64,000 bases of DNA from Zopfochytrium polystomum (lineage: Eukaryota; Chytridiomycota; Chytridiomycetes; Chytridiales; Chytridiaceae): NCBI GenBank assembly GCA_025765615.1, contig JAIVFJ010000107.1, forward strand, positions 62,001 through 126,000, in the 5' to 3' direction. Below the pieces are notes generated by a model that was not told the DNA's origin, did not search any database, and worked only from the letters and a program-made list of their open reading frames with translations. The first letter of the stretch is position 1, and each line of letters starts with the position of its first letter. The position numbers were made by a program, and so were the translations under genes. Shown piece by piece: positions 13,981 to 29,103 of this stretch.

Positions 13981-15240
13981 TCAGCGACTGGCGTCGCCAC
14001 CCGCAGCCGGCTCGTCGGCATCCTTCTTGGGCTTCTGCAAAGGAAAAAAGAGGGGGCCACATTAGAAAATAGAGTACGCCGGGGCGAGCAACTTTGTCCC
14101 ACCTTGGCGGCGGAATCATCGTCACCCTTGGCCTCCTTGTCGGGCTTGGCGTCGTCAGAGTCGGACTTCTTCTTCTTCTCCTCCTTGGTGTCGTCCTTCT
14201 TTGCTGCGCCCTTGGCCGACTTCTTGGAGCCCTTGGACTTCTTCGCCGCAGGGGGAACGTACTTTGTGCACTTGACCTTGTTCAGGTAAAGATCTTCGAT
14301 GCTCGTGGCGGTCTTGATAGTGTCGCAGATGGTTTCCCACCTGTTGCCCTTGTACTTGTATTGCTAATAACGCGAAAATACGAGTTACTACCAGATCTAG
14401 TGGAAGGAAGGACAACTGGGAACGTCCGAGGCGCTGCAAGGACCAAACGAAAAAAAGAATAGAAACAGGCAAGAGGGTTGGGTGGTGAGGATACACACCG
14501 ATTTGCCGCAGTCATATCTAACCCCGAGGATGAAGTTCGAAGTGCGATGCAATGGTCAGTCGGTTACGTCGAGACACAACTACCAAGCCAATTGGCCATC
14601 TCCCCAACCTACCCTAGCACCTTCCTGGCCTCCCACACAATGTCGTAGGCGTTGCGACCGGGCGTCGAGCTGCAGCAAGGAGGATGAGGCGATAGTGTCA
14701 GTTGGTCATGGTTGATCGAGTGGAGAAGTGGGGGCAGAACCTTGTTCGACGCCCAAGCAGATGAACTTACTCGAATACACAGGTGAGGGACGTGACGGCA
14801 AGCAGATAGCAAGGGTCGTACACAAGACGCCAGGTCTTGATTTTCTATTGGAGCAAGGGAAATGGAATGGGTTCAAAGGTGTTAGCGGCGATTGGCAGGG
14901 CGGGAAGACAGGGGAGGGGTGGGAGGTAGAGGATGCACCCCAGATGATTACGTCGATTGATTGCAGACACACACACACACGCATACGTGCGTACCTTGTT
15001 CTGGCCCAGCACTTTGCATGCGGGATCGGCGCTGACGGTGGTACCGGCGATGCTGATGACGTTCGCGGACGAGGTGGGGGCGGGCGGGGCGTCGGCGGCG
15101 TCGCCTTTAGTGTCTGCGGCAGGGGCGGCCGCGGCCGGGGATGCGGCCAGGACGACTGCGAAGGCGGCGGCGGCGACGATGGCGATAAGGATGGACTTGA
15201 GCGAGGCCGACGACCTGCTCTGCTGCTGGTGGTGCGCCAT
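13981..15240 (-). CDS. Secreted cysteine- and lysine-rich protein
   Basis: Six exons fit exactly: 15240-14995, 14844-14771, 14669-14613, 14517-14499 (19 nt), 14363-14103 and 14034-13981, giving 236 residues. A signal peptide is obvious: SLKSILIAIVAAAAFAVVLA, residues about 14-33, with an AAAAP cleavage region. The mature N-terminal part has about eight cysteines in motifs such as DPCYLLAVTSLTC, STPGRNAYDIVWEARKVLG, YDCGKS and RWETICDTI, suggesting a disulfide-bonded extracellular domain. The C-terminal ~70 residues alternate Lys- and Asp-rich blocks (KKSKGSKKSAKG, KKDDTKEEKKKSDSDD). The family is not recognised. Secretion is well supported; function is unknown, possibly cell-wall or effector-like by inference. 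Upstream of the ATG lie GT and CT microsatellites. Confidence 0.8.
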
Positions 15241-15638
15241 TGCTGATGGGAGGTGAAGTGAGGTGGTGGTGGTGGTGGTGGATGGTATGAGAGGGAGAAG
15301 GAGAAGGGAGGGTTGTTGCTAGTTGTAGTTGCAGTTGGCTGTGTTGATTGTTTGTTCTGTTGGCTGGGTTGGGCTGGGGAAGGGAAGAAGGCTGAGCGAG
15401 CTTGTGTGTATGTGTGTGTGTGTGTGTGTGTGTGCGGCTGGCTCGCTTGCTTCGCTCGGTCTCTCTCTCTTTGCTTTCTCTTTTTCTGTTTCTGTCTCTG
15501 GCAGGGCTAATAATGGGCTGGCTCGATTGGAAGGTCTGTCTGGCTGCTGTTGCTGCTGTCTTCCTTTTTTTCCTTCCCCCTGGGCCGGCCTATATATCAA
15601 GGGAGAGGCGGTTGTGTGTCTTCTCTGTCTCTCTCTCA

Positions 15639-15686
<48 letters not shown>

Positions 15687-16140
15687 CGCAGAACGGCGTG
15701 TGTCTGCCCAGCAATTGTTGTCTGTTTGTTTGCCCCATCGGTGGAGAGGAGGACCACCCCCTGTGTGTCTGAGCCAGAACAAGGACCACCTTCCCCCCAA
15801 AAGAAACAAAAAAAAATTCAAATAAAAATTCAAAAAAAAAAAATGAAAACAACCTGCAATTTACTTGGTGAGGTGGGGGCACCTTGTGCAAGCTTTGTGA
15901 ACGCGTCGCTGTCGAGGGTGGAGAGGGCATTGACGGTATTTCGGGGTAACCCTCCCCGCTCGGGTGGAGGAGGTAATGGCGGGGGAGCCAGGTGTTCACA
16001 CGTGGGCAATTCTCCCACACACACACACAAACACACACACACACACACACACACTCACTCACTCTCACTCACTCACTCACTCTCTCTCTCTCTCTCTCTC
16101 TCGCTCGTACCCTTTCCCTCTCTCTCCATCTCGCAATCAA
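15241..16140. repeat. Microsatellite-rich upstream region
   Basis: This stretch is dominated by dinucleotide runs: GT at about 15404-15434, CT at about 15629-15687, CA at about 16017-16054 and CT at about 16079-16104. The long open frames here read CVCV, LSLS and THTH and are artefacts of these runs. It may include the promoter and 5' UTR of the secreted-protein gene, which starts at 15240. Confidence 0.8.
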
Positions 16141-16444
16141 ACGTAAATCAAAGATATTTAAAGGGAATGCCTTAAACCTCGCCTCGCTTGGATATGGGTA
16201 ATCCAGCACACAGGCAACCTGTCGCTGGATTAAATGAAGAGTGGCAGGCCACAATGTGCACAGTGTGGAAGGTACAATTTAGATAGTGACAGGCGACAAT
16301 GTATGTAGTGTGGCAGGCCACATTAATAGCGACCCTAGCCTAATTCCTCATCCCGCTGCGCAGGCCTTGGAAAAAATTAACGCACTGCAGAACTGGTTCA
16401 AACAACTCCCTCCCGCCCCACCGCCTCACTCTACAGAAAAATGG

Positions 16445-16535
16445 GTTAGGTGGAACTGACTGGTTAGCAGCAAGAGGCACAAGACAGAACCAAACCCATT
16501 GTGACTGTCAGTTATCATTCTCACAATGCCCATGG
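16445..16535 (-). repeat. Inverted terminal fragment of solo-LTR family A
   Basis: This is an inverted copy of the last ~90 bp of the adjoining element (GTTAGGTGGAACTGACTGG ... CCCATGG). It abuts the start of the family-A copy at 16536, so the locus is rearranged and no target duplication is visible. Confidence 0.8.
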
Positions 16536-16947
16536 TGTAAACAGTCTACTCTGAGTGAAGGAGTGGAAGGAGTGAATGAAGTGGAGATGTGTGTTTCTGG
16601 GTGATCGTTCTCCCCAACTTGGAGAGAAAGAGAAAAAACTCTGTTATGAATTATTGATACATAATGATGATATGCACGCTGTAATAGTTGCAAGGCAAGC
16701 ATGACTGGCACAGAGTAAAAACCTCTCCTATATTATCTGCTTGAGCAGAGGAGGAGGAAAACTGTTAACACCAGGTTTCTGTTCCACGTAGTACTCAGAG
16801 TATTTGTCAACAGTGCAACCAGCGCCCAGGTCTGCATTGGCAGTCGCTTGCTATCCCATGGGCATCGTGAGAATGATAACTGACAGTCACAAAAGGTTTG
16901 GGTCTGTCTTGTGCCTCTTGCTGCTAACCAGTCAGCTCCACCTAACA
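16536..16947 (+). mobile_element. Solo-LTR-like element, family A, copy 1
   Basis: This ~412 bp unit starts TGTAAACAGTCTACTCTG and ends ACCTAACA. The same unit recurs at 35002-35411, 35480-35892 (reverse), 44514-46308 (split) and 53403-53790 (reverse). TG...CA ends, uniform length and 5 bp duplications at other copies suggest an LTR. No internal coding region was seen at any copy. Confidence 0.75.
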
Positions 16948-17129
16948 CCTGCACAACTTGGAGTTGTTTTTCAGCCTCTGTTTCATTACCATCCAGTCTG
17001 GGCACAGAAACATTCTTGATTGTAGGATCAAGGGCTGAGGTTGTTTAAAACTCTGTTAGTGTACGTGATTAAAAAAGAATGCAAACTCTCCAGTCGAAAC
17101 TTGGCAGAAAGGGGAATCACAGATGTTGT

Positions 17130-17164
<35 letters not shown>

Positions 17165-19086
17165 GACACTTCGTTTGCAGCATTGGGCTGGTTGGGACAC
17201 AGCTGCAATTGTTGGTCGTCCCAACAAGTTCCAGCTTCTTCTCGAGGCAGCAAATCATTGGGTTTGAAGCTGGGAGAGACCATAGCAAGTGTTGGTTGCG
17301 ATCCCTCGCAATCCTTGGAGCCGAGCTCAATACACTGCCATTCATCAGGATTTTCTGGAAGGATTGATTGGGGATACTTTGGAATGAAATACCCACAAAG
17401 GCTGGAACAATTAGTCTTGCCCAAGACACCAAGGGAACAAGGCGGCGTTTGGAACGGAATCACAGATACAAGACTCAAACTGCTTGAACGGCTGTGGTAA
17501 AGCACTTTTTATCCTACTGTATCCTAACGGCAGATCCTTAATGTCACAAACACACAAAGTCACATTCAGCCTGAAACAGAGCGTGATGGTTACACAGATT
17601 CGTGCGTTATGTGGTACCAAGTCCCGACAAAGGGAAGCCGTAACACAGCTACGTCCAAAGTGTTTCAAATCGAAATGATACTTAGGCAATATTCCATTCT
17701 CATATAACGAACGGTGTTGATCACAGTTTGGGTTTATTCAGTAAATGATTTTGTATATGATGGTGAGCGCTGTCACTGGGCCCATTGGCTGTGGTCACAA
17801 TTTTTGAATCTGATAGTCGGACCTATGTCGTAGTTCCCCAAGTCGCTATACGCCTTAGCTACATTCGACAGAAGATCTCATGTTTGCACAATTCAAACCT
17901 GCACGATAACGACACACACTGCCAATGTGCTGATTCCTTAAGCGGAGCAATGCCAATACACATGTAATCATCGGGTTCGCGATCATGCATCAACTTTGAG
18001 CCCTTACTACTTTCTCAACAGCACCAATAACAAAGAGAAAGAGGTAATGCAATCTTTGTATTATCTTTGCTTGCTTGTATATGGTTTGGGGCTGCCCGCA
18101 TCGGCACAACTTTCGACGAAACTTTGACTTTCGAAACTTTGAAGCACCTTTGAAGTCAGTGCGCTGCGGTGACTGGCTGGGTCCAACAACGTAAACTTGA
18201 CTGCCCTGCGAGTGGCTGGTGCTCAAGAGTAACCTATGAATGCAATGCCACTTGGCTGGTGATGCGTGTCTTTCTGGCTGGGGATTTGTTGTTTGTTTTC
18301 GCAGTGAGGGCGCACAGTGGCGCCTGCAAGACAGGCCCTTGGGTGGAAATTTTGCAAAAAAAAACTTCGCAGGTCCAGAAACAGCAAGCAAAAAGTGGCC
18401 TCGCACCGACTTGCTAGCAGGCGCGGGCACAAAATTTGGCTCCATGGGGGGCGGGGTTAGGGGAGGGGGGCAAAAGAGAGGGCAGTAGTATATCCACCAC
18501 CTTGTGCCCCAACGAGTCGCAAGGGACTGAACCCCGATTGCACTAATGTATCTGTTACGTGGCATTTTTCATATCTTTTTTTTTTCTTTTCTTTTTTTCT
18601 GAGTAACAGCATTGTATTCCCCTCCTAACAACACTCTCAAAAAAATTTTAAAAAAAAATCAAGTAAACGAAAAAGAAAACGCGTCATTGATTGATAAATG
18701 CACCCCACCCACCATCCCTCGATCGGACGGACGGAAAGGAGAAGAAAACGAACAAGAACAAGGAGCACGAAGACTACTAATAAAAGGGCGAGCGAGCAAA
18801 GAAACGAAAGAGAAGAAAAAAAAAAAAAAAACAAAAAAAAAAAAACTACTCACCATTCCCCCGCTCCACTCCTTCGCTTCCTCCTCGTCCCCAACACACA
18901 AAAAGAAAAAAAAAAAAGAAAAAAAAAAAGAAAAAAAAAAGGAAAGAAAAAACGAAGAAGCAACCACCGCCCTTAATCCCTTATTACCATCCATCATCCT
19001 CCTCGTCCTCGTGTCCGCTCTACCTTCCTCCTACTCCCTCCTGCACTGCCTGCCCGGCAGGCACCCCCCCCATACCCGCCTCAGTT
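16948..19086. other. Repeat-bearing spacer
   Basis: No gene recognised. 17429-17578 is repeated in inverted orientation at 53256-53402 (repeat B). A T-run of about 30 occurs at 17132-17161. 18650-18960 is A-rich with many AAG blocks, just beyond the 3' end of WDR43. Open frames at 17056-17505 (-) have no recognisable family. Confidence 0.5.
17429..17578 (-). repeat. Interspersed repeat B, copy 1
   Basis: This is clearly homologous, in inverted orientation, to 53256-53402. Shared stretches include GGAACAAGGCGGCG/CGCCTCCTTGTTCC, the AAAGCACTTTTTATCCTACTG block and a conserved CACATTCAGCCTGAAACAG end. Confidence 0.75.
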
Positions 19087-20896
19087 TCAGTCGTCGTCCA
19101 TCTCGTCGTCGTCGTCGTCGTCCGGCCGCCGAACCCCGTTCGCGCGCTTGCCCCACCGCCCACCGCCGCCTCTGCCGCCGCCGCTACCCGCCACAAGCCC
19201 GTCGTCCTCCTCGTCCTCGTCCTCGTCGTCATCACCGTCGTTCTCGTCATCGTCGTCCTCCTCCTCGTCGTCGTCGCGCAGCATCATCCCGTCCGCGTCG
19301 TCCATGTCCAAGTCGTCCAAATCGTCGTCGTCGTCGTCGTCGCCGTCGTCAAACTCTCCGTCGTCCGCCTCCTCGTCGTACACCACCTCGGCGCCCTCGT
19401 CGTCGCCGCTCTCGCCCGTACCGCCCCCCGCCGCCGCCGCCGCAGCTTCTGCGGACCGCAGCGACACCTGCGACAGCACGAGCTCGAGCCGACCCGACAG
19501 CTTCAACAGCCGCTGGAACGTCGACACGCGTGACTCCAGCGTTTGGTAGAGCTGGTTGAGCTGGCGCACGAGCGCGGGGTTCTGATTGTTTGTTTGGTTG
19601 TTAGTGTTTGTTCTCTATCTTCCCTTTTTTCGTTTTTTAAAAAAAAAAGGAACAAAACAACTTACAGTGATCAAGTACGCCGCGTGGATCACGACGACCG
19701 CGCGAACCCATCGGACCAGCACGGGCGCGCGTGCCGGTCGCGACTGCAACCGCGCCGCAAGCTGCTCGATAAATGGCACCACCAGCTGGCGCGGCAGCCT
19801 CTGCACTGTGGCATCGATTGTCGCCGGGTCCCTCACCGACAGCGTGCGATCCATCAGCGGCCCGTCCGACGAGTGGATCGCTTGCGACAGCATCGTCTGC
19901 AGCGACGCCGCCGTCGGTGGGGCCCGCCGGACCTCGCCGCCGACTCGGCCGCCGCCGCCACCGCCGCCACCTCCACCGGAGCCGGAATTCCGGCCGCGCG
20001 CGCTGCCGTTGCCCCTGCCGTTGCCGTTGCTGTTATTGGCGCCCGCTCTCGCGCCGGCGGCTTCGCCGTCAGACGAGGCGGCGGCGGCCGCCGCACCCTT
20101 CTTGGACGACGCGGCGTTGTCGGCCTGCGCCATCTGCGTCAGCCGCTCGCCGATCGACATGCCGGCCAGCGACGCGTCCACCGCCGTCGTTTCGCCGTCC
20201 GCGTCGTTACTTGTCGACATCTTGCCGCTGATCAAGGGCGCGGCAGGCATTTCCGCGTACGGTTTCGGGCCGGCGGTCTGTGCGGAGAGCAAAAATTAAA
20301 AAAATTAACGTGTCAGCCCACTTCCGACAAGACATAGGAGGGTCCACGCGCGAATGGAATGCGCGACTGACCCCCCCTTCAGACTGGAAGACGAGAAAAC
20401 ATTGCGGTAACAGCCAGTCAAAATACCAACCAGGGACTTTCCGGCAGCGGTTTTCGGGTTGATCAGCAGGCCACTGGCGGCGACGGAGCGCGTGAGTTCA
20501 AGGTCCTTCAGCAAAAGGCCATCCTTTCCGAGGAACGACACCCGCTCGAACGTGGGTTTGAGCAAGCTGCCGTATGCGATCACGACTTTGCCGTCGGCGG
20601 CAAAGGCGGCGGCGAGGATCGGCGACGCGACGGTGGCGGCCGCCAACTTGGCCGCGGCGCCGACGTGGTGGGCCGCGGCGTCTGCGGAGACGACCTTGAC
20701 GGAGAGAGACGATTCGGCGGGGCGGGTGGGGACGGCGCCGGTTTTCGCGCGCTTGCCCGTGGCTTCGCCGACTGTCGCTGGTGCGTGCGGCGCGTTCCAT
20801 AGACTAATCTGCCCCATTTCGCTCAGAACCAACACTTGATCTGTTGGAGCCACGTCGACAGCGATGGGAGGGCTTTCCAGAGTTAGCGCTGTTATA

Positions 20897-20927
<31 letters not shown>

Positions 20928-22326
20928 GTGGTTAGGAATCGGGTTGTCCATTAAAGGCAAACAGCGCTACTTGCACGATACTCCCGATAGTCAATAAAGC
21001 AATCGACCATCATGTGCCCGTCACCCTTGCGCAGATGACACAAACACGCGACGCCCGAACACAAAAACGCTCCCCCCATCTGCACAAACAGAAAAACGAA
21101 CAAAAGAAAGAGAAGCAAACCTGTCACATTCGTCTTTGTCGAACCCTTGTCGCAACTCCACACCGAAACAAACCGGTCCTGGCTCGCAGCCGAGACGCAG
21201 AGCGCGCCCGAGGCGGAAAACTTGAGCCCCACAGTGGGGGTGGCGTGTCCCGTAAACTCTTTCACGAGCGACTTTTCAAAGCGGGCTGCGGCTGCTGCGC
21301 CGGCCTCCTCCAGGCGGGCCAGCTCGGCCACGTCGTACAGCCGGATCTGGTTCCCCGCCACGGCGAGCGCGTGCGGTGCCTTTGCGGCAGCAGCAGCGGC
21401 GGTAGCGGGGGCCAACGCAATCTTGGCGAGCGCGTGCGGGTCGGCCTTGAACCTCGCGAGGATCTTTTTCGCGGGCGCGTCCCAGTGGACGACCTCGCCG
21501 CCGGCGGTGGCGGCAAAGATGTGGTGCGGGCGGTGCGGGGCGAAGCACAGGTCTGCGACGGCGGTCGCGGTGGCAGGCCCGCTGGCCGGCGCGGAAAGCG
21601 TGTAGCGCAGCTTGCCGTCGGCGGCACTGAAGACGTGGATTTCACCGTGGCCAGTGCCCGCGGCGACGAGCCGGCCGGCTGTCGCGCTCGACGGTGTGAT
21701 GCCGTTCGCGTGGCCGGGACGTCTCCGCTTGAGCGAGGACTGTGGTGGTGAAGAGGCGATACGTTAGGGGGCCAGCGAGGAAAAATAGAAGGAAAGAAGG
21801 AAAAGCACCAGAGAAAAAAAAGAAGAAAAAAAAGAAAGAAAGTAATCAAAGTTTTGCGCTCCGAGAGAGAGCGTGTGTATGTGGGAGAGAGGGGAGCACG
21901 CGCACTGTTCGACCAGGTGGAGGGGGGGCCGGGCGTGAGGGATCCTCGCTCCGCTGCCGTTCGTGCTTACATCTGACCGATCAGCGTCCCCGCCGTTCTC
22001 TGCGTCGGCTGCGGCGGCGGCAGCCCCTGGCGTCGGGTCGGCGCCCCACGCCACGCAAGTGTATCTGGTTCCCTTTGACGGGGGCAGCAGGGCCACGATC
22101 AGGGACGACGAGCGGACGTCCCAGACGGAGACCTGGTGCGAGTCGAGGGCGACGGTGACGGCGGCAAGAGTTCGCAGCGCGGGCTGTCGAACGCTGATGC
22201 GAGGAACGATGCGGTGGTGGTGGATGCGGCGGCGGCAGCGGCCGATCCTGCTTGCTGCAGAGCGGCGGAGAACGAGGAGCCCGCGGGCCGCGGCTTTTTA
22301 GTCTTCTTTGCGCCGCCCCCCGCCAT
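19087..22326 (-). CDS. UTP5: WDR43/UTP5 small-subunit processome protein
   Basis: A WD40 protein of the t-UTP/UtpA subcomplex. It acts in the nucleolus in rDNA transcription and early 18S pre-rRNA processing. The N-terminus (ATG 22326) reads MAGGGAKKTKK and is followed by WD repeats with QVSVWDVRSSSLIV, GEIHVFSAADGKLRYTL, IFAATAGGEVVHWD and FTGHATPTVGLKFS..QDRFVSVWS. The C-terminal Utp12 domain is diagnostic: VVPFIEQLAARLQSRPAR..VLVRWVRAVV..HAAYLIT joined across an intron to NPALVRQLNQLYQTLESRV and LLKLSGRLELVLSQV. It ends in a very acidic Asp/Glu tail with stop at 19087. Resolved 3' exons are 20277-19666 and 19581-19087. One base appears to be missing near 22157-22165, between CELL and AAVTVALDS. 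A run of about 28 A lies near 20900 in an intron. Confidence 0.9.
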
Positions 22327-23234
22327 TATATTGTTGGGGGCTCCGGAATGGGGGGGATGATGAAGGAGTGGGTGGGAAGGGAGTTTCGTGTGTGTGTGTG
22401 TGCACGGCCCCTGCTGCTGCTGCTGGTGCTCCCAACTGTTTGTTGAACGAAAGAAGTTTAGGTGGTGCCTCGCTCCGTCTGCTGCCCGCCCTAACCCCAA
22501 AAAATGGTGCTGATGCCCCTGCTGCCGCTGCTGCTTACGGGAAGTTTCTGCTGCTGGTGCTGCGCTGCTACTGCCTTGCACACCGACACCCCACCGAACC
22601 GAGAATAAGACGACGCACGCACACACAGATATTTACTTTTCTCTCTCCTTTCTTTCTTGCTTTCTTTCTTTCTTTCTTTCGTTTCTTTTCTTTTTTTCTT
22701 TTTTTTCCTTTTTTTGTTTTTTTTTAGTTTTTCTCTTTTTATCTTTTTTTTCTTTCTTTTTTTATTTTCGCTCTGTACTGTCCTTTCTTGTCAAAACCAT
22801 ATCCACACAAGTCCTTTTGACAAGGAACCCCAAAAAAAACTAAAAAAAATATGAAGTCCGCCACGTCCATTTTCTGTTTGAATTGGCAGCATTCCTTCCC
22901 TCTTGCTCGTTTATTCATTCATTCGCCTGCAGCACACACATCATTCTCCCTTCCCCCAACAACAGCATGAACGTCACGCATCCTGCAGTCAACCTGTGGC
23001 TGACACGCAAAGCATGTCCTAAAATAGTTTGGCCAATGGCGAATGATGAAAGAATGAAGGCGAGGGGGGAGGGAGCGACGAGCAGAGAAAGAGTGCGAGA
23101 GAGAGAACAAAGACATCCAGGCGGGGGGGGAAAGAAATGCGAGCCAACAACGCAAGAAACCGGACAGAGAAAGACAAGGATAAGCTGTAAACCTGGGGAA
23201 ACGCTTATGCGCCATAATTCAAAACCTTTTATCT
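22327..23234. other. Spacer between WDR43 and CDC48
   Basis: This ~900 bp region contains the WDR43 promoter side (22327 onward) and the CDC48 3' flank. 22620-22780 is a long pyrimidine tract (CTTT repeats). No gene seen. Confidence 0.6.
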
Positions 23235-26049
<2,815 letters not shown>

Positions 26050-26807
26050 TGTCAATGGATGATGGCGGTCTACGGATTCCGGGAGGGGGGGAATAAGGGG
26101 ACAGAGGGGGGATGAAGGATGAGTGCTGGTTGCGCGAATGAAGGTGGAGAAGGGTGTTGTCAAAGCGAGAGACGCGCGTCCTCCTCGACGGAAGGAGGCA
26201 AAGCCATCGGGGCCGGGATTCCACCCAAGCGTCGAAAGTCCATCTCCGGGATTCTTACGCGGAAAAGGCCGGTGGGGGGCTGTTGCTCAGGCGATGAAAC
26301 TGCGCTAACTGCGGAGAGGTAAGCGAAGAGGAAGAGGGAGGTGGAGGCGGTGGCGGTGGTGGCAAGGAGGAAGGGGGCGGGAAGGGAGCGAGCGTGCCGA
26401 ACCTGGCTGGCTGAACCTTGGTGCTTGCTTGTTGCTTGGGGCGAGAATGCGGTCAATTAAAAATCGACAGACGGATCGAGAGAGAGAGAGAGAGAGAGAC
26501 AGAGTCGGAGAGAAGAGTTGATTTTTCTGCTTGTTTTTAAATAGTATTTCCCCCTTTTCTGTTTTTGCCAGATAAAACAGTTGAGCCGCCCCATTTAATT
26601 TAATATACGGGCGTGGTCGCCTTGCTCTGCGAAACTTTTCCAGCAGTTTCTCCTTCGTCCCTCTGTCCTCATTCCTCTCTCTCCTCTTCTCCTCTCTCTC
26701 TCTCTCCCTCTCTCTCTCTCTCGCCCTCTCTCTCTCTCGCCTCTCGCGATCATCTCTCTCTCTCTCTCGCTCTCCTCTCTCTCTCTCTCCCTCTCGTCTC
26801 TCTCTCG

Positions 26808-26838
<31 letters not shown>

Positions 26839-27284
26839 CTCTCCCTCTCTCCTCTCTCTCTCTATCTGTTTCGATCGAGAGGGGGACGCGTGTCCCAATA
26901 CCTGCCGCCCACCCCTTTCAGCTTCGCCTCCCACTCGAGAGAAAAAAAAAAAAAAAAAAAAAAAAAAGGACGCTTCCGCTTTGGTTATACTCTGCACATA
27001 TGACACCAGTCTTTTTCTATCGGGGTGTCAACACATTCCTCACCTTGTTGGATGGGGGTGGTATTGGAAGAGATAGAGGCTGGCAGGCAGGCTGACAAAC
27101 AGGGGATACCAATGCGAAGAACGAATATATCCTCCTCTGATAAATAGCGAACAAGAAAGCAATATTTACGAAAGAAGGAAGCCTGCCGCCGCCCATTCTC
27201 CCGCCCGCCAGTGTTTTGTTTCTGTGAAGCACTGTGGTCGGGCAGCACGCGCTGAGGAAATGTCGACTCCCGAGGGACGTTTGG

Positions 27285-27321
<37 letters not shown>

Positions 27322-27540
27322 TTTTGATTACAAGTTTAAAAGCGCCCCGCACAGGCCGCGGTTCTCTGGGCGGTAAATTATAATAGTTTGGATCTGCCGG
27401 ACAAATGATCACCAACACCTCCTAACGGCCAACCATCTTACTTTTTCCCCCACAGACACGTCAACGACGGCCAATCAGCTTTGCCCACGTCACAAACAAC
27501 GCCCATAGCCAAACACACACAATCAACACCACCCAATTTT
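26050..27540. other. CT-rich intergenic region upstream of CDC48
   Basis: 1.49 kb with no convincing gene. 26668-26868 is almost pure CT repeat on the + strand (GA in the CDC48 orientation). A 27-nt A run begins near 26941 and a CA microsatellite lies at 27286-27320. The CDC48 promoter should lie in 26050-26500. Confidence 0.6.
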
Positions 27541-28478
27541 TCACAAGAAAACGGCCACCAGCGCGCCCAACGACGACAGCACCCGCGGCGCCCCCGCTGC
27601 CGCCGGCGTCCCGCTGGACACCGAGCCGTCCGCCAACACTGCAGCGGCGTCGGCGGCGGCGGCTGTCGTCGTCGTCGTCGCCGCCGTCGGTACCATGCCC
27701 ATCACCGCCCCCCACGCCACACGCGCCGGATCGTCGTCGGGGCCGCCGCCGCCGCCGCTGCCGCCGCCCGAAAGGAAGAACAAGGGCGTAGTCGTCGACA
27801 CGCCTCCCCCTCCTCCTCCTCCTCGTCCTCCTCCCACTGCGTTGCTCGCCGCCGGCGCCGCAGAGTCTGGTGCCGTCGGCGACGACGACGACGATGGCTG
27901 CGGCTGCGGAGCGTCCGTGTGCGTGTTGGTGTCAGTGTCCGCGCCCGGGGAGAGGACCAGCACCGAGGCAGGGACGGCGGACGGGGCGGCGGCGGCGGCG
28001 GCGTCCGTCTCCGCCGCCGCCGGCGGACTCGACTCTGTTAGCGCCGACGCCAGGAGCGCCACCGAGGCCGCGGCAGACTCCGCGGGCGGCTCCGCTGCGC
28101 CGCCGGCGTCGGCAACGACGACGACGGTGACCTCGACCGCGCCGCGGACGCACCGCACCGCGTCCTTTACCGCCGCATCCGCTTCCGCATCCACCTCCGC
28201 CGCCAAAAAGTACCAACCCGCGCGACGGAACGTCGCGATCCCAACATAACCGCCGCCGCCTTCCGCGGCGGGCGCCGGCTGCGCGGTCTGCACAACGCGG
28301 TCGACATAGCCGTCGAGCGACGCGTGCGTCGGGGTGCAGTCGTCGAGCCCGTCGGTGAAGGCGAACGGCTGCGTGTAGGAGATCTTTTTGTTTGATTTTG
28401 ATTATTTTTTTTCGTTTGCGTGAGTGAAAGTGGGAGACAGAGCCAAAACACGTCGAGCACAGAGATGTGTAGCGAGGA

Positions 28479-28531
<53 letters not shown>

Positions 28532-28532
28532 A

Positions 28533-28571
<39 letters not shown>

Positions 28572-29103
28572 AGGTAAATAGCGAGAGAACGAGAGAGACA
28601 CTGCGCTCACCGAATCCCCGACAACGACGCGCGGCGGCAAGCCGACAAAGCCGTCGGCCGGCGAGACTGGCGTTTCCAGGCAGTGTTTTGTTTTGTTTTG
28701 TATTATTTTTATTTTTATTTTTTTTTTGTTGTTTTTGGGGGGGGAAAGCTTGTGAATAATTCATGATGCTTTTTCGGACGGTCGGGTTTGGGGAGACTCA
28801 ACTCTGCACGGCGTAGGTGGCGGCGGGGGCGGCGGCAAGGCCGCCCGTCGTAGCTGCAACCGCAGCCGCCGCCACCGCAACAAGCGCCACGACGACGACG
28901 GCGGCGCCGACATTCCCAGCAGTACGACGCCGCCGCCGCCACGGCCGCCGCTTTGGGCAGCGTCGTCCCAGGCTGTTCGCGGTGGTGGTGGAGCCGGCAC
29001 TGGCGGCGGCGGCGGCGTCGTCGTCGTCGGCTGCGGGCGGGGTCAAGAGGCGTCCTCGTCGCCGTCGTTGTTGTCGCCGTGGAAGGAGTCGGAAGCTCCG
29101 CAT
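27541..29103 (-). CDS. Uncharacterised membrane-anchored protein
   Basis: Three exons fit in phase: 29103-28803, 28666-28611 and 28383-27541 (about 399 residues). An Arg-rich N-terminus (LLPRRQQRRRRGR) precedes a transmembrane or signal-anchor helix (VGAAVVVVALVAVAAAAVAA, residues about 71-90). The lumenal/extracellular part begins SPADGFVGLPPRVVVGDS and YTQPFAFTDGLDDC, then GWYFLAAEVDAEADAAVKDA. The rest is Ala/Ser/Pro/Gly-rich, with poly-Gly runs. The C-terminus ends in small residues followed by a hydrophobic tail (VLSSLGALVAVFL), as in GPI-attachment signals. The family is not recognised; surface localisation is inference from topology. Intron 2 contains long GA and GT microsatellites (28481-28570). 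Confidence 0.68.

Noticed and set aside
15319..16175. Frames of 150-257 codons reading CVCV, LSLS, THTH
   Set aside because: Products of CA, GT and CT microsatellites.
16445..16947. Family-A copy 1 as a MITE with ~90 bp terminal inverted repeats
   Set aside because: Other copies lack the left inverted arm and have TG...CA ends with 5 bp duplications, so the inverted arm here is a local rearrangement.
17056..17505. 149-codon minus-strand frame
   Set aside because: It overlaps repeat B and a poly-T run and has no recognisable family; chance open frame in a repeat.
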